NCBI RefSeq assembly: GCF_006538345.1
Contig: NZ_BJKL01000004.1
Location: forward strand, 186,001 to 250,000
From: Alteromonas sp. KUL49
GTDB taxonomy: Bacteria; Pseudomonadota; Gammaproteobacteria; Enterobacterales; Alteromonadaceae
Direction: 5' to 3'
Length of the DNA: 64,000 bases
In this document: in pieces, positions 44,498 to 54,812 of the stretch
How positions within the stretch are numbered: position 1 is the stretch's first letter
Layout: every line of letters begins with the position of its first letter
Made by a program: the position numbers and the translations under genes
The notes under the pieces: generated by a model
Seen by the model: the letters and a program-made list of their open reading frames with translations, nothing else
The model's database searches: none
Told to the model about the DNA's origin: nothing

Positions 44498-45013
44498 ACG
44501 ATAGTGCTGTTTGCGATACTTACTTTTCAATGATGTAACGAGCATTACCATCCCGGTTATCCATAACACCAAAAGTAGTATTGCAGCAGGCAGAAACACC
44601 CAAAGTTTTGCACCTTCGAAGAACCAACTTCCATCATGAATGGCTTCAATGGTATCGGTTCTGCGATAAGCCACGTGGAGTACTTCACCCGTCTGTGTGT
44701 CGAGTTGTACTTCCCAATGGTTTTTAGCGCGCACTTTCACAATCCCTTTGCTGGGCCTAACATCAAGTCGGTCAATATCATCCCATTGAGTAATACCCGC
44801 TTGTGGGACTTCTTTTGCAGCACGGAGTATTGCTTCAAAGCTGAGTTCTGGAGCAGCACTCAGTCCTTTTTGCGTAGGCGGTTGTACCCAATCAAACTCT
44901 TTCTTAACCTGCAGTAATAAACCACTCACCAGTACAATAAGCACTGGAATGAAAATTCCCAAAGAAACCCATAAATGAAGGGAGCGACTAGTTTTACGAA
45001 GTTTTATAGACAT
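44480..45013 (-). CDS. PepSY-domain membrane protein
   Basis: The 177-residue protein (ATG 45013; GTG 45034 is an alternative) has two membrane helices (LWVSLGIFIPVLIVLVSGLLL and LWVFLPAAILLLVLWITGMVML) around a PepSY-type periplasmic domain (LSFEAILRAAKEV, WEVQLDTQTGEVLHVAYRRTDTIEAIHDGSWF). It is like a minimal PepSY_TM/PiuB protein, often found with siderophore receptors and linked to ferric reduction. It overlaps the receptor 3' end by 18 nt in convergent orientation. Confidence 0.85.
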   Translation of the reverse strand: MSIKLRKTSRSLHLWVSLGIFIPVLIVLVSGLLLQVKKEFDWVQPPTQKGLSAAPELSFEAILRAAKEVPQAGITQWDDIDRLDVRPSKGIVKVRAKNHWEVQLDTQTGEVLHVAYRRTDTIEAIHDGSWFFEGAKLWVFLPAAILLLVLWITGMVMLVTSLKSKYRKQHYRLQRDR

Positions 45014-45216
45014 GGAACAACTACCTGGATACACCCTACTACTATACGTGAGTTAACCGTTTTAGTAACTCAAGTTAACGTCAAATTAAGTCAATGCATC
45101 GTGTTTGAAAAGTCACTCCCCCCATGACCAAACAGTCAGCTTTTGGCATACAAACTGCACCATTCACCTAAGTTCCTTAAGATATCTGCGGTTACCCGCC
45201 AAAATGCGCAAAGAGA

Positions 45217-47730
45217 GTGCAAAACGTGCTGAAATCCTCACCAAAATTGGTCTACGTTCATACGCGAAAATACCTTAGTTCATTACTTTGGTGCGGTTTG
45301 CTTGCTACATCGCCACATACCATGGCTCAGACCAATGATTTGTCATTTCAAACTAAAGATGCCGCAGCACTGCTATATGATCGTTGTGAAAGTTGCCACA
45401 ACGACTACATATTTTCAGGGAATTGGTCGGTTGAAGACATCAGCGCCGAGGACATTGCTCACGGCAGAAACCTGGGGCGTTGGGAGTCTATATTAAAAGC
45501 CGTTGAAATGGGTGACATGCCCCCAGCCGATAAAAAGCCACTCACCGCCGAACAAAAAGCGGGCTTGTTACAGTGGCTTGAGGTATCGCTCAATAGTTAC
45601 AGTGAACATCATCCCAATCCCGGGCGCGCAACACTGAGGCGATTGAATCGCAATGAATACGCCAATTCAGTAAGAGACCTACTGGCACTAGATGTGGATA
45701 TTAGTGGGTGGCTACCGGGTGACGATTCGGGCTACGGTTTCGACAACAATGCTGATGTGTTAGGTGTGTCAACTACATTACTTGAACGATACATTTCTGT
45801 GGCAGGTAAAGTCAGCCGACTGGCCACCGGCACTGCTGGAGACAATGCAAGTAAGACGGTGTACTTGATTCCCAAAGACGGCTCAGTAAAAAACAGCGGG
45901 GTGCCGTCCTTCGACTTGAGGATGAGTGACGATTTACCACTAGACTCTCGCGGTGGTGGTAGTTTTAATTTTTATGCGCCCGTCGCTGGTGAGTATGAAA
46001 TAGCGGGCTTTATCAATGCCAACACTAACAATGAAGTAGACCGACTCGATATTCACCGATATAGCCATCAACTCCATTTATCAGCGGGCAGCCATACCAT
46101 TGGCTTGTCTTTTCGCAAACGGCTGGCACTATCAGAGCATGTACCCACTGTGCGAGAGGGCACGAGCTACGTAGTAATACCCGATAGAGCCCCAACAACA
46201 TTAGACCTCGACTTCATTGTAGATGGTGCCCGTACTCACTCAGTGAAAGTACCTTCATATAACATGTCTGACCGTTTTTCGCAGGCAGCCTTTTTACGAG
46301 ACGTGCAAGAAATTGAGGTTATTGGGCCTTTAAGCAATACACATCTCAATAACGAGCCAAGCAGTAGTTCAAGTCTTACGTTTGCCCAAAACCAAACGCC
46401 AAGTACACAGAAAATATTCATCTGCGAACCAGACAATACGCCCGATAGTGAACTCGATTGCGCCACCACTATTATCGAAAACTTATCTGCTAAGGCCTAT
46501 CGCCGCCCTGTGACGCACAACGATGTTACGCCGCTGCTTTCTGTCTACCAACGAGCTAGAGTTGATCTCGATTTTAAATCCAGTATCGCCACTACCATTC
46601 AGGCATTGCTGGTTTCCCCCGGCTTTTTGTACATTCAAGAGCCTATGACCCAAACGCCTACTTCCAATAACGTATACCAAATTAATGATACTCAATTTGC
46701 AGCACGGCTAGCCTTGTTTCTATGGAGTAGTTTACCCGATGTCGAACTGGCTGAAGCTGCCCAATCAGGTACGTTACGTGAGCCAGAAGTATTGCGAGCG
46801 CAAATACAACGTATGCTAGCGTCCGATAAAGCTCGTGCACTCACCGACAACTTTGCAGGCCAATGGTTATACTTGCGAAATCTGCCCTATCACTTCCCTG
46901 ACGTATTTGAGTTCCCCCAGTTTAACGTTCCACTTCGCCAATCTATTGAGCGTGAAACAGAGCTGTTTTTCACTCGTATATTGAAAGACAACCGGTCAAT
47001 TTTTGACTTTCTTAATGCTGACTATACCTACTTAAACGAATGGTTAGCCGAGCATTACGGCATTGATGGTGTAAAAGGCAATGCGTTTCGTAGAGTTGAT
47101 TTGAGAGAGAATGAAAACCGCGGCGGATTATTGGGGCACGCAAGCATACTTACGTTAACCTCAAATCCCAATCACACGTCACCAGTAAAACGGGGCAAAT
47201 GGATTTTAGATAATTTATTGGCGGCGAGCCCACCGCCTCCTCCACCGGACGTACCATCGCTTATTGCAGAACACAACGGTATTGCGCTTACCGCCCGTGA
47301 ACAGTTAGAACAACATCGACAAGATCCCGTGTGTGCCGCGTGCCATGTGCGTATGGATCCATTAGGGCTGGCTTTAGAAAAGTACGATGCTGTTGGCGCT
47401 TTTCGCACCGTTTACGCAGGACAAGAGATTGACGTTAGTGCACAAATGCCTAACGGCACGCAATTCGAAGGCTTGCAGGGCCTGCATACCATATTGTGGG
47501 ATAAGCGAGAGCGCTTTGCTCATGCCTTTACCGAAAGATTACTCACCTTTGCACTTGGGCGAGGTTTAGAGCCCTATGACCAACCAACGGTGAGACAGAT
47601 AGTTGAGCAAGCGAGTACACACAACTACCAGATTCACAGCATTATAGAAGCAGTGGTTACCAGTACCCCATTTAATTTCAAAAAAGTACCAGAGGCGAGA
47701 GATGAACAACACATTGCCACAGCTCACTAG
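45217..47730 (+). CDS. DUF1592/DUF1588-type protein with two heme c motifs
   Basis: The 837-residue exported protein begins with a GTG and a signal peptide ending near HTMA-QT. It has a cytochrome-like segment with CESCH (57-61), then DUF1587 (RATLRRLNRNEYANSVRDLL), a beta domain (carbohydrate-binding-like), DUF1595/1592 (AFRRP-like KAYRRPVT, LLVSPGFLYIQE, RLALFLWSSLPDVEL), DUF1588 with a second heme motif CAACH (706-710, HVRMDPLGLALEKYDAVG), and DUF1585 at the end. The family is best known in planctomycetes and marine bacteria; its electron partner and substrate are unknown. It overlaps the DUF1552 gene by 29 nt. Confidence 0.85.
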   Translation: MQNVLKSSPKLVYVHTRKYLSSLLWCGLLATSPHTMAQTNDLSFQTKDAAALLYDRCESCHNDYIFSGNWSVEDISAEDIAHGRNLGRWESILKAVEMGDMPPADKKPLTAEQKAGLLQWLEVSLNSYSEHHPNPGRATLRRLNRNEYANSVRDLLALDVDISGWLPGDDSGYGFDNNADVLGVSTTLLERYISVAGKVSRLATGTAGDNASKTVYLIPKDGSVKNSGVPSFDLRMSDDLPLDSRGGGSFNFYAPVAGEYEIAGFINANTNNEVDRLDIHRYSHQLHLSAGSHTIGLSFRKRLALSEHVPTVREGTSYVVIPDRAPTTLDLDFIVDGARTHSVKVPSYNMSDRFSQAAFLRDVQEIEVIGPLSNTHLNNEPSSSSSLTFAQNQTPSTQKIFICEPDNTPDSELDCATTIIENLSAKAYRRPVTHNDVTPLLSVYQRARVDLDFKSSIATTIQALLVSPGFLYIQEPMTQTPTSNNVYQINDTQFAARLALFLWSSLPDVELAEAAQSGTLREPEVLRAQIQRMLASDKARALTDNFAGQWLYLRNLPYHFPDVFEFPQFNVPLRQSIERETELFFTRILKDNRSIFDFLNADYTYLNEWLAEHYGIDGVKGNAFRRVDLRENENRGGLLGHASILTLTSNPNHTSPVKRGKWILDNLLAASPPPPPPDVPSLIAEHNGIALTAREQLEQHRQDPVCAACHVRMDPLGLALEKYDAVGAFRTVYAGQEIDVSAQMPNGTQFEGLQGLHTILWDKRERFAHAFTERLLTFALGRGLEPYDQPTVRQIVEQASTHNYQIHSIIEAVVTSTPFNFKKVPEARDEQHIATAH

Positions 47731-49054
47731 AGAGAGATTATCCCGCCGCACATTTTTGAAAGGATTAGGCGTGTCTATCGCGTTGCCGAGCATGGAGTCG
47801 CTGATGCCGAAAGCCCATGCCGCATCGTTTGAAAAACGCCCTAAACGCATGACAGTATTTTATTCGCCTAATGGTGTGCGAATGCAAAGCTATACCCCAA
47901 ATATGGTGGGTGAAAACTATGATATTACACCGATCCTCAAACCCTTAGAAAAAGTGCGAGACAAGTTCTCCGTTATCTCTGGGCTAGCCCATTATCAAGC
48001 CAGTGCGTTTGATTCTCCGCCTGCTGGGCACGGCAGGAGCTGTCCTGCGTTTCTTACTGGGGTGCACGTAAAAGCCACTGAAGGCTCAGATATTTACTGC
48101 GGAATATCCGCTGACCAAGTGGCTGCACAATACTTTGCCAAAGACACCCAACTTGCTTCGTTAGAGCTGGGGATTGAACCGCCCAGCTTACTGGGCAGCT
48201 GTGACATTAACTACAGCTGTACCTATACCAATACCATATCGTGGAAAAGCCCGACCCAAGCCCTTCCGGCCATGGTAGCGCCGAGCGATGTATTTGAACA
48301 TTTGTTCGGTGATGGCAATAGTATCGACGAATCAACTCGCCAAATGCGCCTTGCACATAAAAGCAGTATCCTCGATTTTATTAATGAAGAGGCAAAACGA
48401 GTAAATCGTCACCTAGGTACCAACGACCGACACAAAATGGCCCAGTATTTAGAGTCTATTCGCGATGTAGAGCGGCGTATTGCAAAAGCAAAAGAAACTT
48501 CAATTGAAATGAATTTAGACGGGTTTTCCGTACCTGCGAATATTCCTTCCGATTACGAAGAGCATGTAAAAATCATGCTCGACTTACAAATGCTTGCCCT
48601 ACAAACTGACATTACTCGAGTCAGTACATTTATGTTAGGCCGTGAACTCAGTAACCATGCCTACACCAATCTGGGTATTCCCGATGGCCATCACGCGTTA
48701 AGTCATCACGCCAACATACCCGAAAAAATAGATAAGCTGGTAAATATAAACGCCTACCACATGCAGCTATTCGCAGACTATTTAGAAAAAATGGCAAGTA
48801 TTCCCGACGGAGACTCAAATTTGCTCGAGAACACTTTTGTCGTTAGAGGTGCATGTATCGGTGAATCAAACGATCACGATCACATGGACTTACCTATCAT
48901 GCTTGCGGGCGGTGGACTTAAAGGTAATCGCCATATAGCAGCCCAAAAACACACCCCTATGTGTAATCTACTGGTGTCTGTGTTGCAACAAATGGGCGTT
49001 CCTATAGAGCAGTTTGGTGATAGCACTGGCCCACTTTCCGAAATTTTGGCGTAA
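47702..49054 (+). CDS. DUF1552 protein exported by Tat
   Basis: The 450-residue protein has a Tat signal (SRRTFLKGLGVSIALPSMES). Family patterns include FYSPNGVRMQSYTPN, SVISGLAHYQA, GHGRSCPAFLTG, LGIEPPSLLGSCDINYSCTYTNTISW and ITRVSTFMLGRELSNHAY, with HHALSHH typical of the DUF1552/HXXSHH group. It pairs with DUF1592 proteins in many genomes, so the two very likely form one periplasmic system. Function is unknown. Confidence 0.9.
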   Translation: MNNTLPQLTRERLSRRTFLKGLGVSIALPSMESLMPKAHAASFEKRPKRMTVFYSPNGVRMQSYTPNMVGENYDITPILKPLEKVRDKFSVISGLAHYQASAFDSPPAGHGRSCPAFLTGVHVKATEGSDIYCGISADQVAAQYFAKDTQLASLELGIEPPSLLGSCDINYSCTYTNTISWKSPTQALPAMVAPSDVFEHLFGDGNSIDESTRQMRLAHKSSILDFINEEAKRVNRHLGTNDRHKMAQYLESIRDVERRIAKAKETSIEMNLDGFSVPANIPSDYEEHVKIMLDLQMLALQTDITRVSTFMLGRELSNHAYTNLGIPDGHHALSHHANIPEKIDKLVNINAYHMQLFADYLEKMASIPDGDSNLLENTFVVRGACIGESNDHDHMDLPIMLAGGGLKGNRHIAAQKHTPMCNLLVSVLQQMGVPIEQFGDSTGPLSEILA

Positions 49055-49063
49055 GGTATTGTT

Positions 49064-50137
49064 GTGAAAATTAATAGAATTGCTCTCTGTGCACTCTCGC
49101 TATTCGCCCTAGCGGGATGTTCTGGTGAAAAGAACTCATCAATAATGACTGAGTTTTCACCACAACAAGAGGTAGCACTCGTTAAGGCCAAGCAAGCTAT
49201 ACTCGACCTCGACATAGACGCCTTAGCTACCATTACGTCAATAATAGATGTAAACCACCCGCTTCCCGATAAATCCACGTTACTTGCATGGGCGGTGGAA
49301 ACTCAAACACCCGAATTAGTGGAGTTATTATTGAGCAAGGGGGCAGATACCAATGCCAACACGGGAAACCCATTTACTCCGATTATTCAGGCGTGCCGGT
49401 ATGGTAACCCCAGCATTATATCCACCTTACTTGATCATAGCGCCAATCCTATGGATGCCATAGAAGATGGCACAACTGCCTTTCAACTGTGTGCTGGAAG
49501 CACAACGCCAGAGTTACTCTTGCGAATGGTCAGTCTTGGCGCGCAGGTCTCTTCACAAAATCAGTATGGTCAAACGGCGCTTATGTGGGCCGCAAATTCA
49601 GGTAAACCAGAGAATGTGAGATTACTAGTTAATCAAGGCGCAAATATAAACCACAAAACACTCGAAGGTTATAGCCCTTTGTTCTTCGCCATCAAAAGCC
49701 ATCATTTGGATACGGTTCAAGAAGCAGTAGAAAGCGGCGCAGATCTTCTTGCAACCGCTGACGACGGAACGACCGCAGCTCAACTAGGGGTATACACCAA
49801 AAACTACCCGTTTCTAGTCTGGTTTGCATCAGAACTTACTAACCTATTACCAACCGATGCGGTCAATGATGTACTAACCCAAACCGACAGAGACGGCAAT
49901 CAGCTACTCCACGCCGCAGTCACCGCCAATCAACTAGCGTTAGTCGAAGCACTGCTAGATGCCGGTGCTAACCCCACCACCATAAGTGAACCTTCCACGC
50001 TCACTTGGCGCTACGAAGCCAACTTTAAAATGGAAGATTATATTCCCCCCCAACAAACACCCATAGAGATTGCTGAGAAGAATAATTTCAATGAGATTTT
50101 ATGTGTTTTAGAACAAGCACTAAAAGGTAAAGCATAG
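49064..50137 (+). CDS. Ankyrin-repeat lipoprotein
   Basis: The 357-residue protein starts at GTG 49064 with AAGG upstream. It has a lipoprotein signal (LCALSLFALAGC, Cys19) and about six or seven ankyrin repeats (STLLAWAVETQTPELVELLLSKGAD, TPIIQACRYGNPSIISTLLDH, TALMWAANSGKPENVRLLVNQGAN, and others). It follows the DUF1552 gene by 9 nt and completes the operon. Ankyrin lipoproteins may act as periplasmic scaffolds for the DUF1592/1552 pair. Confidence 0.87.
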   Translation: MKINRIALCALSLFALAGCSGEKNSSIMTEFSPQQEVALVKAKQAILDLDIDALATITSIIDVNHPLPDKSTLLAWAVETQTPELVELLLSKGADTNANTGNPFTPIIQACRYGNPSIISTLLDHSANPMDAIEDGTTAFQLCAGSTTPELLLRMVSLGAQVSSQNQYGQTALMWAANSGKPENVRLLVNQGANINHKTLEGYSPLFFAIKSHHLDTVQEAVESGADLLATADDGTTAAQLGVYTKNYPFLVWFASELTNLLPTDAVNDVLTQTDRDGNQLLHAAVTANQLALVEALLDAGANPTTISEPSTLTWRYEANFKMEDYIPPQQTPIEIAEKNNFNEILCVLEQALKGKA

Positions 50138-50153
50138 AAATTGAAATGAGGAT

Positions 50154-50230
<77 letters not shown>

Positions 50231-50265
50231 ATCATGTTGCAACGGGCGTTGCATTTGAGGCGCGT

Positions 50266-50294
50266 ATAATAACTACGCGCCATATATCGTGCAA
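50266..50294 (-). promoter_or_regulatory. Promoter of tRNA-Val
   Basis: On the minus strand TTGCAC (-35, 50289-50294) is 17 nt from TATTAT (-10, 50266-50271). A GC-rich ACGCGCC discriminator follows, as in stringently controlled stable-RNA promoters. The leader then contains the small hairpin GCAACG/CGTTGC. Confidence 0.8.
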
Positions 50295-50351
50295 GAAAAA
50301 GTTGTGAAATCAAGTGTCAATTGATTAATTCACGTGCAGTTTCCACATAAC

Positions 50352-51425
50352 TCACTTCATATTGAAAGGGAGCGGTTGAATTTTGTCTACGATTTGACCA
50401 TTTCTTACCCAATTCATAAAACACTCACCTAACCTGTCGGTTTCCTCTAACACGCGACGCCAGTAACGAATTCTCGTGGCAGCTTCCATTTTTTCGAAGT
50501 CTTTCCTATCGGGTATTTTTTCAAACGGCAGTGAGGCCACAAAGTCTGGTGACGGAACTAACATGACAACATTATCGAAACTAGATTGGTGGGGATAACG
50601 CTTCTTTAATCCCTTATCAAACCAACCTGGAATAGCCTTGTTGTAAAAGTGAGGATAAAGCACCAGTTCATCACCCTGACCAAACTTTAGGTCAAAGTGG
50701 TAATCAATAATTCCACCGTCACGATACATACCCTCTGGCGCGCCAGGAATATCCTCCATTCCCTCAAGCACAATGGGTATGGCACCCGATGCGAGTAAAC
50801 TACTATGAATGTTATTTATTCCTAACTTGTAGTGTTCGGTAGGAATATTGTAGGGGTCTTGGAATGTCAGTGTTGCATTAGGAGAAGAGAAAATACAACG
50901 GGTATAAAACTTTCCTAAATGCTTCCTTCCAATAGCATTAGCCGTCGCACTCATGGCTAAGCCACTCATTTGCGCCAGCTTACCTCTCTGCTTATCTTTT
51001 CCCTCACAACGAGCGGCAATAATATGTGCTTTAAATCTTTGATTGTCGAGTACTTCAATCTTGCCATCGGTGTCGACCATATACTTCACTAAAGCTTCTG
51101 CTTTTTGTGTGATTTCTCGAGGTGTTGGATGACGGCTGTATTCTGTACTTGAATATGAATCGGCAAGTCGATTAATCGCGGCTAAAGGATCTCTTTGTAC
51201 CGCACATATTGCTCGAAACGCACCAGCCGATGAGCCTATCACATCAACTCTATGTTGAGATTGTTGAAACCACTCGGGGAATATAACGCGGTCTAACCCT
51301 GCTAAGGTAAACCATTTTGGGCCTCCCGACGCTCCCAAAAAATAGCGAAAAAGTGAAGGGTGAAAACCCTGATTTCGAATTGTCTCAATAGCTTTGCTTC
51401 CAGCAAATATCTCTAGCGCTTCCAA
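50352..51425 (-). CDS. Patatin-like phospholipase
   Basis: The 357-residue protein has the oxyanion motif GASGGPKW (31-38), nucleophile motif GSSAG with Ser66 and the catalytic Asp234 in YRDGG. It is a serine lipid acyl hydrolase of patatin type without a signal peptide. It lies 85 nt downstream of, and on the same strand as, the MarR gene, but is probably a separate function. Confidence 0.88.
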   Translation of the reverse strand: MEALEIFAGSKAIETIRNQGFHPSLFRYFLGASGGPKWFTLAGLDRVIFPEWFQQSQHRVDVIGSSAGAFRAICAVQRDPLAAINRLADSYSSTEYSRHPTPREITQKAEALVKYMVDTDGKIEVLDNQRFKAHIIAARCEGKDKQRGKLAQMSGLAMSATANAIGRKHLGKFYTRCIFSSPNATLTFQDPYNIPTEHYKLGINNIHSSLLASGAIPIVLEGMEDIPGAPEGMYRDGGIIDYHFDLKFGQGDELVLYPHFYNKAIPGWFDKGLKKRYPHQSSFDNVVMLVPSPDFVASLPFEKIPDRKDFEKMEAATRIRYWRRVLEETDRLGECFMNWVRNGQIVDKIQPLPFNMK

Positions 51426-51509
51426 CCTTTATCCTTACTTTCTTTTTTCTTTATTATTTAGTGTTTTGTTTTTCAACACAATGGCTATAAGTCACGCTTG
51501 CATTCATAC

Positions 51510-51953
51510 TTAACGCTGAACGCCATTCACATTATTGGTTAGTTGACCCAGTACTCTAGAAAAAACATCGAACTCTTCTTGAGAAATACCTTGCTTAATC
51601 TGTGTTTGCCACGTTTGAATCTTTGGAACTAAGTCGTTGTAGCTCTCTCTTCCTAGCGGCGTTAAGGATAAAAAGAAGGCTCGTTTATCCGTTGAATGCT
51701 GACGCTTTAACAAAAAGCCCCTATCGACTAAACGTTGGATAGCGCGGGAAACTTTCACCTTATCCAATAAGGTTAATTCTGCCACGTCTCTTGCTCGACA
51801 CTCACCTTTTTGTTGTATCGTTGCCATGATCCGCCACTCTGGCGTAGATAGCGAAAGATGCTCTTTGTACACCTGAGATAAGGATTGGCTTAAACCTTCC
51901 GCTAAAAAAACAGCGCGATAAGCCAACATATCTTCTAACTTAAATGTCTGCAC
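51510..51953 (-). CDS. MarR-family regulator, probably of hmgA
   Basis: The 147-residue protein has the MarR winged HTH (LSTPEWRIMATIQQKGECRARDVAELTLLDKVKVSRAIQRL in pieces, and KRQHSTDKRAFFLSLTPLGRE). It is divergent from homogentisate dioxygenase with 141 nt between, a common arrangement for tyrosine-catabolism regulators responding to homogentisate or a related aromatic acid. Confidence 0.88.
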   Translation of the reverse strand: MQTFKLEDMLAYRAVFLAEGLSQSLSQVYKEHLSLSTPEWRIMATIQQKGECRARDVAELTLLDKVKVSRAIQRLVDRGFLLKRQHSTDKRAFFLSLTPLGRESYNDLVPKIQTWQTQIKQGISQEEFDVFSRVLGQLTNNVNGVQR

Positions 51954-52057
51954 TCTGCGCTCCTATCGTAAAGTTATCAAAACAGTGAAACCAAAACTGC
52001 CTTTCAGCATTTTCTATTTACATTTGATTTACGTTTTACAGGTCACTACTCTAAGAC

Positions 52058-52081
52058 AATTAGTTTCATTTGTAACTAGTT
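52058..52081. promoter_or_regulatory. Candidate MarR operator upstream of hmgA
   Basis: TAGTT (52061-52065) and AACTA (52074-52078) form an 18-bp dyad, TAGTTTCATTTGTAACTA, 17 nt before the hmgA start. Assignment rests on position and symmetry only. Confidence 0.4.
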
Positions 52082-52094
52082 TACAGGAAAAAAC

Positions 52095-53387
52095 ATGACT
52101 CACCCTGAATACCTTTGTGGTTTTAACAACGAACATGAAACCGAAGCCCTTCCCAACGCACTACCCAAAGGGCAATTCAATCCACAACGTGTCAATTACA
52201 ACCTCTACTGCGAGCAGTTGAGTAGCACAGCATTTACTATGTCTAGAGCCAAGAATCGCAGGAGTTGGCTATATCGAATTCGGCCATCCATCGCCATGGG
52301 AGATTTTACGCCGTATGAAAACAATGGCATTGAAACGGCGCCTTCGAATATTCCCTGCCCCCCAAATGTGATGCGATGGGACCCCATGCCACTACCCGAA
52401 AACCCAACTGATTTTGTAGATAGTTTGGTGACCATTTCAACGTGTGGCGACGTCTCTCATCAAACTGGAATGGCTATTCACTATTACGCTGCCAACAAAT
52501 CAATGGAGAAACGGGTATTTTACTCATCTGACGGTGAGCTTTTGTTTGTTCCTCAACTCGGTGAACTTGTCGCTAAAACTGAATTTGGCAACGTGAACCT
52601 TTCTCCTGGCGAGATCATGGTGATTCCCCGTGGTGTGAAGTTTTCTATTTCACCCAAAAGCAAAGCGATCCGTGGTTATGTTTGTGAAAACTATGGCCAC
52701 CCTTTTGAGTTACCGGAACGTGGCCCGGTAGGAGCCAATGGCTATAGCAATCAGCGAGATTTCTTGTACCCAACGGCATCATTTGAAGATGACGACACCC
52801 CTCATACATTAATTAACAAGTTTTGCGGGCATTTATACAGTGCACCACTCAGTCATTCACCTTTTGATGTTGTTGCGTGGGTAGGCAACTCCGCTCCCTA
52901 CAAGTATGACCTCGCCAACTTTAACGTTATCAATACCGTAAGTTTTGATCACCCAGACCCATCCATTTTTACAGTACTCACTTCCCCGTCTGATACGGAA
53001 GGAACGGCCAATGTTGACTTTGTTATCTTCCCACCACGATGGATGGTGGCAGAGAACACTTTCAGACCCCCCTATTACCACAGAAATATCATGAGCGAGT
53101 TTATGGGGCTAATTGAGGGAACCTACGATGCGAAAGAGAAAGGTTTTGCGCCTGGCGGAATGAGTTTACACAATTGTATGACACCCCATGGTCCAGAGGC
53201 GGAAGTGTTTGATAAGGCTTCTAGAGCTGATTTAGCACCTCAGAAGTACGAGAACACGTTAGCATTTATGTTGGAAAGCCGATATCCCATCGCACCCACT
53301 GAATTTGCACTAAACGCCCCTCAACGACAAAACAACTACATAGATTGCTGGAAAGGTTTGCAAAAACACTTTAATGGGAAGCTGTAA
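52095..53387 (+). CDS. hmgA: Homogentisate 1,2-dioxygenase
   Basis: The 430-residue Fe(II) enzyme opens the ring of homogentisate to maleylacetoacetate in tyrosine breakdown. Motifs: YLCGFNNEHETEAL at the N-terminus, KNRRSWLYRIRPS, FPPRWMVAENTFRPPYYHRNIMSE and GMSLHNCMTPHGPEAE. The length is that of bacterial HmgA. AGGA lies 6 nt before the ATG. The next enzymes, maleylacetoacetate isomerase and fumarylacetoacetase, are not in the window. Confidence 0.96.
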   Translation: MTHPEYLCGFNNEHETEALPNALPKGQFNPQRVNYNLYCEQLSSTAFTMSRAKNRRSWLYRIRPSIAMGDFTPYENNGIETAPSNIPCPPNVMRWDPMPLPENPTDFVDSLVTISTCGDVSHQTGMAIHYYAANKSMEKRVFYSSDGELLFVPQLGELVAKTEFGNVNLSPGEIMVIPRGVKFSISPKSKAIRGYVCENYGHPFELPERGPVGANGYSNQRDFLYPTASFEDDDTPHTLINKFCGHLYSAPLSHSPFDVVAWVGNSAPYKYDLANFNVINTVSFDHPDPSIFTVLTSPSDTEGTANVDFVIFPPRWMVAENTFRPPYYHRNIMSEFMGLIEGTYDAKEKGFAPGGMSLHNCMTPHGPEAEVFDKASRADLAPQKYENTLAFMLESRYPIAPTEFALNAPQRQNNYIDCWKGLQKHFNGKL

Positions 53388-53458
53388 ACAAGAACATGCG
53401 TAACATTATATTTACACAAAAAGGCTGTACATATAAGAGTTAATTCACTGTTTTATAT

Positions 53459-53493
53459 AGAATTACCTTACTTCGTCAGTAAGGTAATTCTTT
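53459..53493 (+). terminator. Terminator after hmgA
   Basis: A 13-bp perfect stem (53459-53471 with 53479-53491) around TTCGTCA, ending in CTTT. The other bases of 53388-53660 show no gene; the hppD promoter is presumably there. Confidence 0.8.
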
Positions 53494-53660
53494 ACAAAAT
53501 ACCGCTATCAACTTTTCGTTACAGATACACTTGCCACTAGCCCAATGTCTGGTTTCGCCACTTCATTGCCCCTGTTGTCACCTCATGCATAAAATCAGGC
53601 ATCTACAAATCGAACATCGGTCACTTTAGAACCGATGCAGTTTCAACAAGTGAGACAAAC

Positions 53661-54740
53661 ATGGCAGACCTTTTTGACAACCCAATTGGATTAGATGGCT
53701 TCGAGTTCTTAGAATTCACTGCCCCAGAAAAAGGCATGTTAGAGCCTATTTTCGAAGCGATGGGCTTTACGCTAGTAGCTCGCCACAAATCAAAAGACGT
53801 TGAGCTTTGGCGTCAAGGCGATATTAATTTATTAAGCAACTACGAGAAAAACTGCCACGCATCTTATTACGCCGAAGAACACGGGCCATCTGCATGCGGC
53901 ATGGCATTCCGAGTAAAAGACGCTCAGAAAGCGTACTCAGAAGTACTTGAACGTGGGGCTCAGCCGATGGATACCCATACTGGACCGATGGAGCTTCGCT
54001 TACCTGCAATCAAGGGAATTGGCGGTGCTATGTTGTATCTCATTGACCGCTACGAAACCGGTAGTACTATTTATGACATCGACTTCAATTGGTTAGAGGG
54101 CGTAGATCGCCACCCTAAAGGCTGCGGATTCCATACCCTTGACCATCTCACTCATAACGTTTACCGCGGTCGTATGGATTATTGGGCAAAATTCTACGAA
54201 AGTTTGTTTAACTTTAAGGAGATCAGATACTTCGACATTAAAGGCGAGTACACCGGCTTACTATCAAAAGCAATGACTGCACCGGACGGAAAGATCCGTA
54301 TCCCACTCAACGAAGAAGCTGTCGGTGGTGGCGGTCAAATTGAAGAGTTCTTGATGAAGTACAACGGTGAAGGTATCCAGCATATCGCGTTCGCTTGTGA
54401 CGACCTGCTCTCTTGCCTTGACAAGCTCAAAGCAAAAGGCATGAAGTTTATGACTGCACCGCCAGAAACTTACTACAAAATGTTGCAAGAGCGTCTACCC
54501 GGTCATGGAGAGCCTGTCGACGAACTACAAGCACGAGGCATATTGCTAGATGGAACCACAGAAGGTGGACAGCCCAAACTACTACTTCAGATATTTTCAG
54601 AGACGGTGTTTGGTCCCGTGTTCTTTGAGTTCATTCAACGTAAACAAGACGATGGATTCGGCGAAGGTAACTTTAAAGCACTATTTGAATCGATTGAGCG
54701 CGACCAACTGAATCGCGGCGTGCTAGAAACTGCGCAATAA
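53661..54740 (+). CDS. hppD: 4-hydroxyphenylpyruvate dioxygenase
   Basis: The 359-residue enzyme converts 4-hydroxyphenylpyruvate to homogentisate, the HmgA substrate. Iron ligands are H162 ([13 protein letters not shown]), H241 (GIQHIAF) and E323 (FFEFIQRK), one residue later than H161/H240/E322 of the Pseudomonas enzyme. The sequence is near-identical in family blocks such as [20 protein letters not shown]. It has its own transcription unit after the hmgA terminator. Confidence 0.96.
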   Translation: MADLFDNPIGLDGFEFLEFTAPEKGMLEPIFEAMGFTLVARHKSKDVELWRQGDINLLSNYEKNCHASYYAEEHGPSACGMAFRVKDAQKAYSEVLERGAQPMDTHTGPMELRLPAIKGIGGAMLYLIDRYETGSTIYDIDFNWLEGVDRHPKGCGFHTLDHLTHNVYRGRMDYWAKFYESLFNFKEIRYFDIKGEYTGLLSKAMTAPDGKIRIPLNEEAVGGGGQIEEFLMKYNGEGIQHIAFACDDLLSCLDKLKAKGMKFMTAPPETYYKMLQERLPGHGEPVDELQARGILLDGTTEGGQPKLLLQIFSETVFGPVFFEFIQRKQDDGFGEGNFKALFESIERDQLNRGVLETAQ

Positions 54741-54770
54741 TTAAAAGGTTACTGTTTACAGTGTGATTTC

Positions 54771-54805
54771 AAGCCGGCTTAATCCCAACTAAGTCGGCTT
54801 TTTTA
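54771..54805. terminator. Terminator between hppD and VOC gene
   Basis: AAGCCGGCTTA (54771-54781) pairs with TAAGTCGGCTT (54790-54800) with one G-T pair, followed by a T run. The A run needed for a good reverse terminator is absent. Confidence 0.85.
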
Positions 54806-54812
54806 TTTTCAA

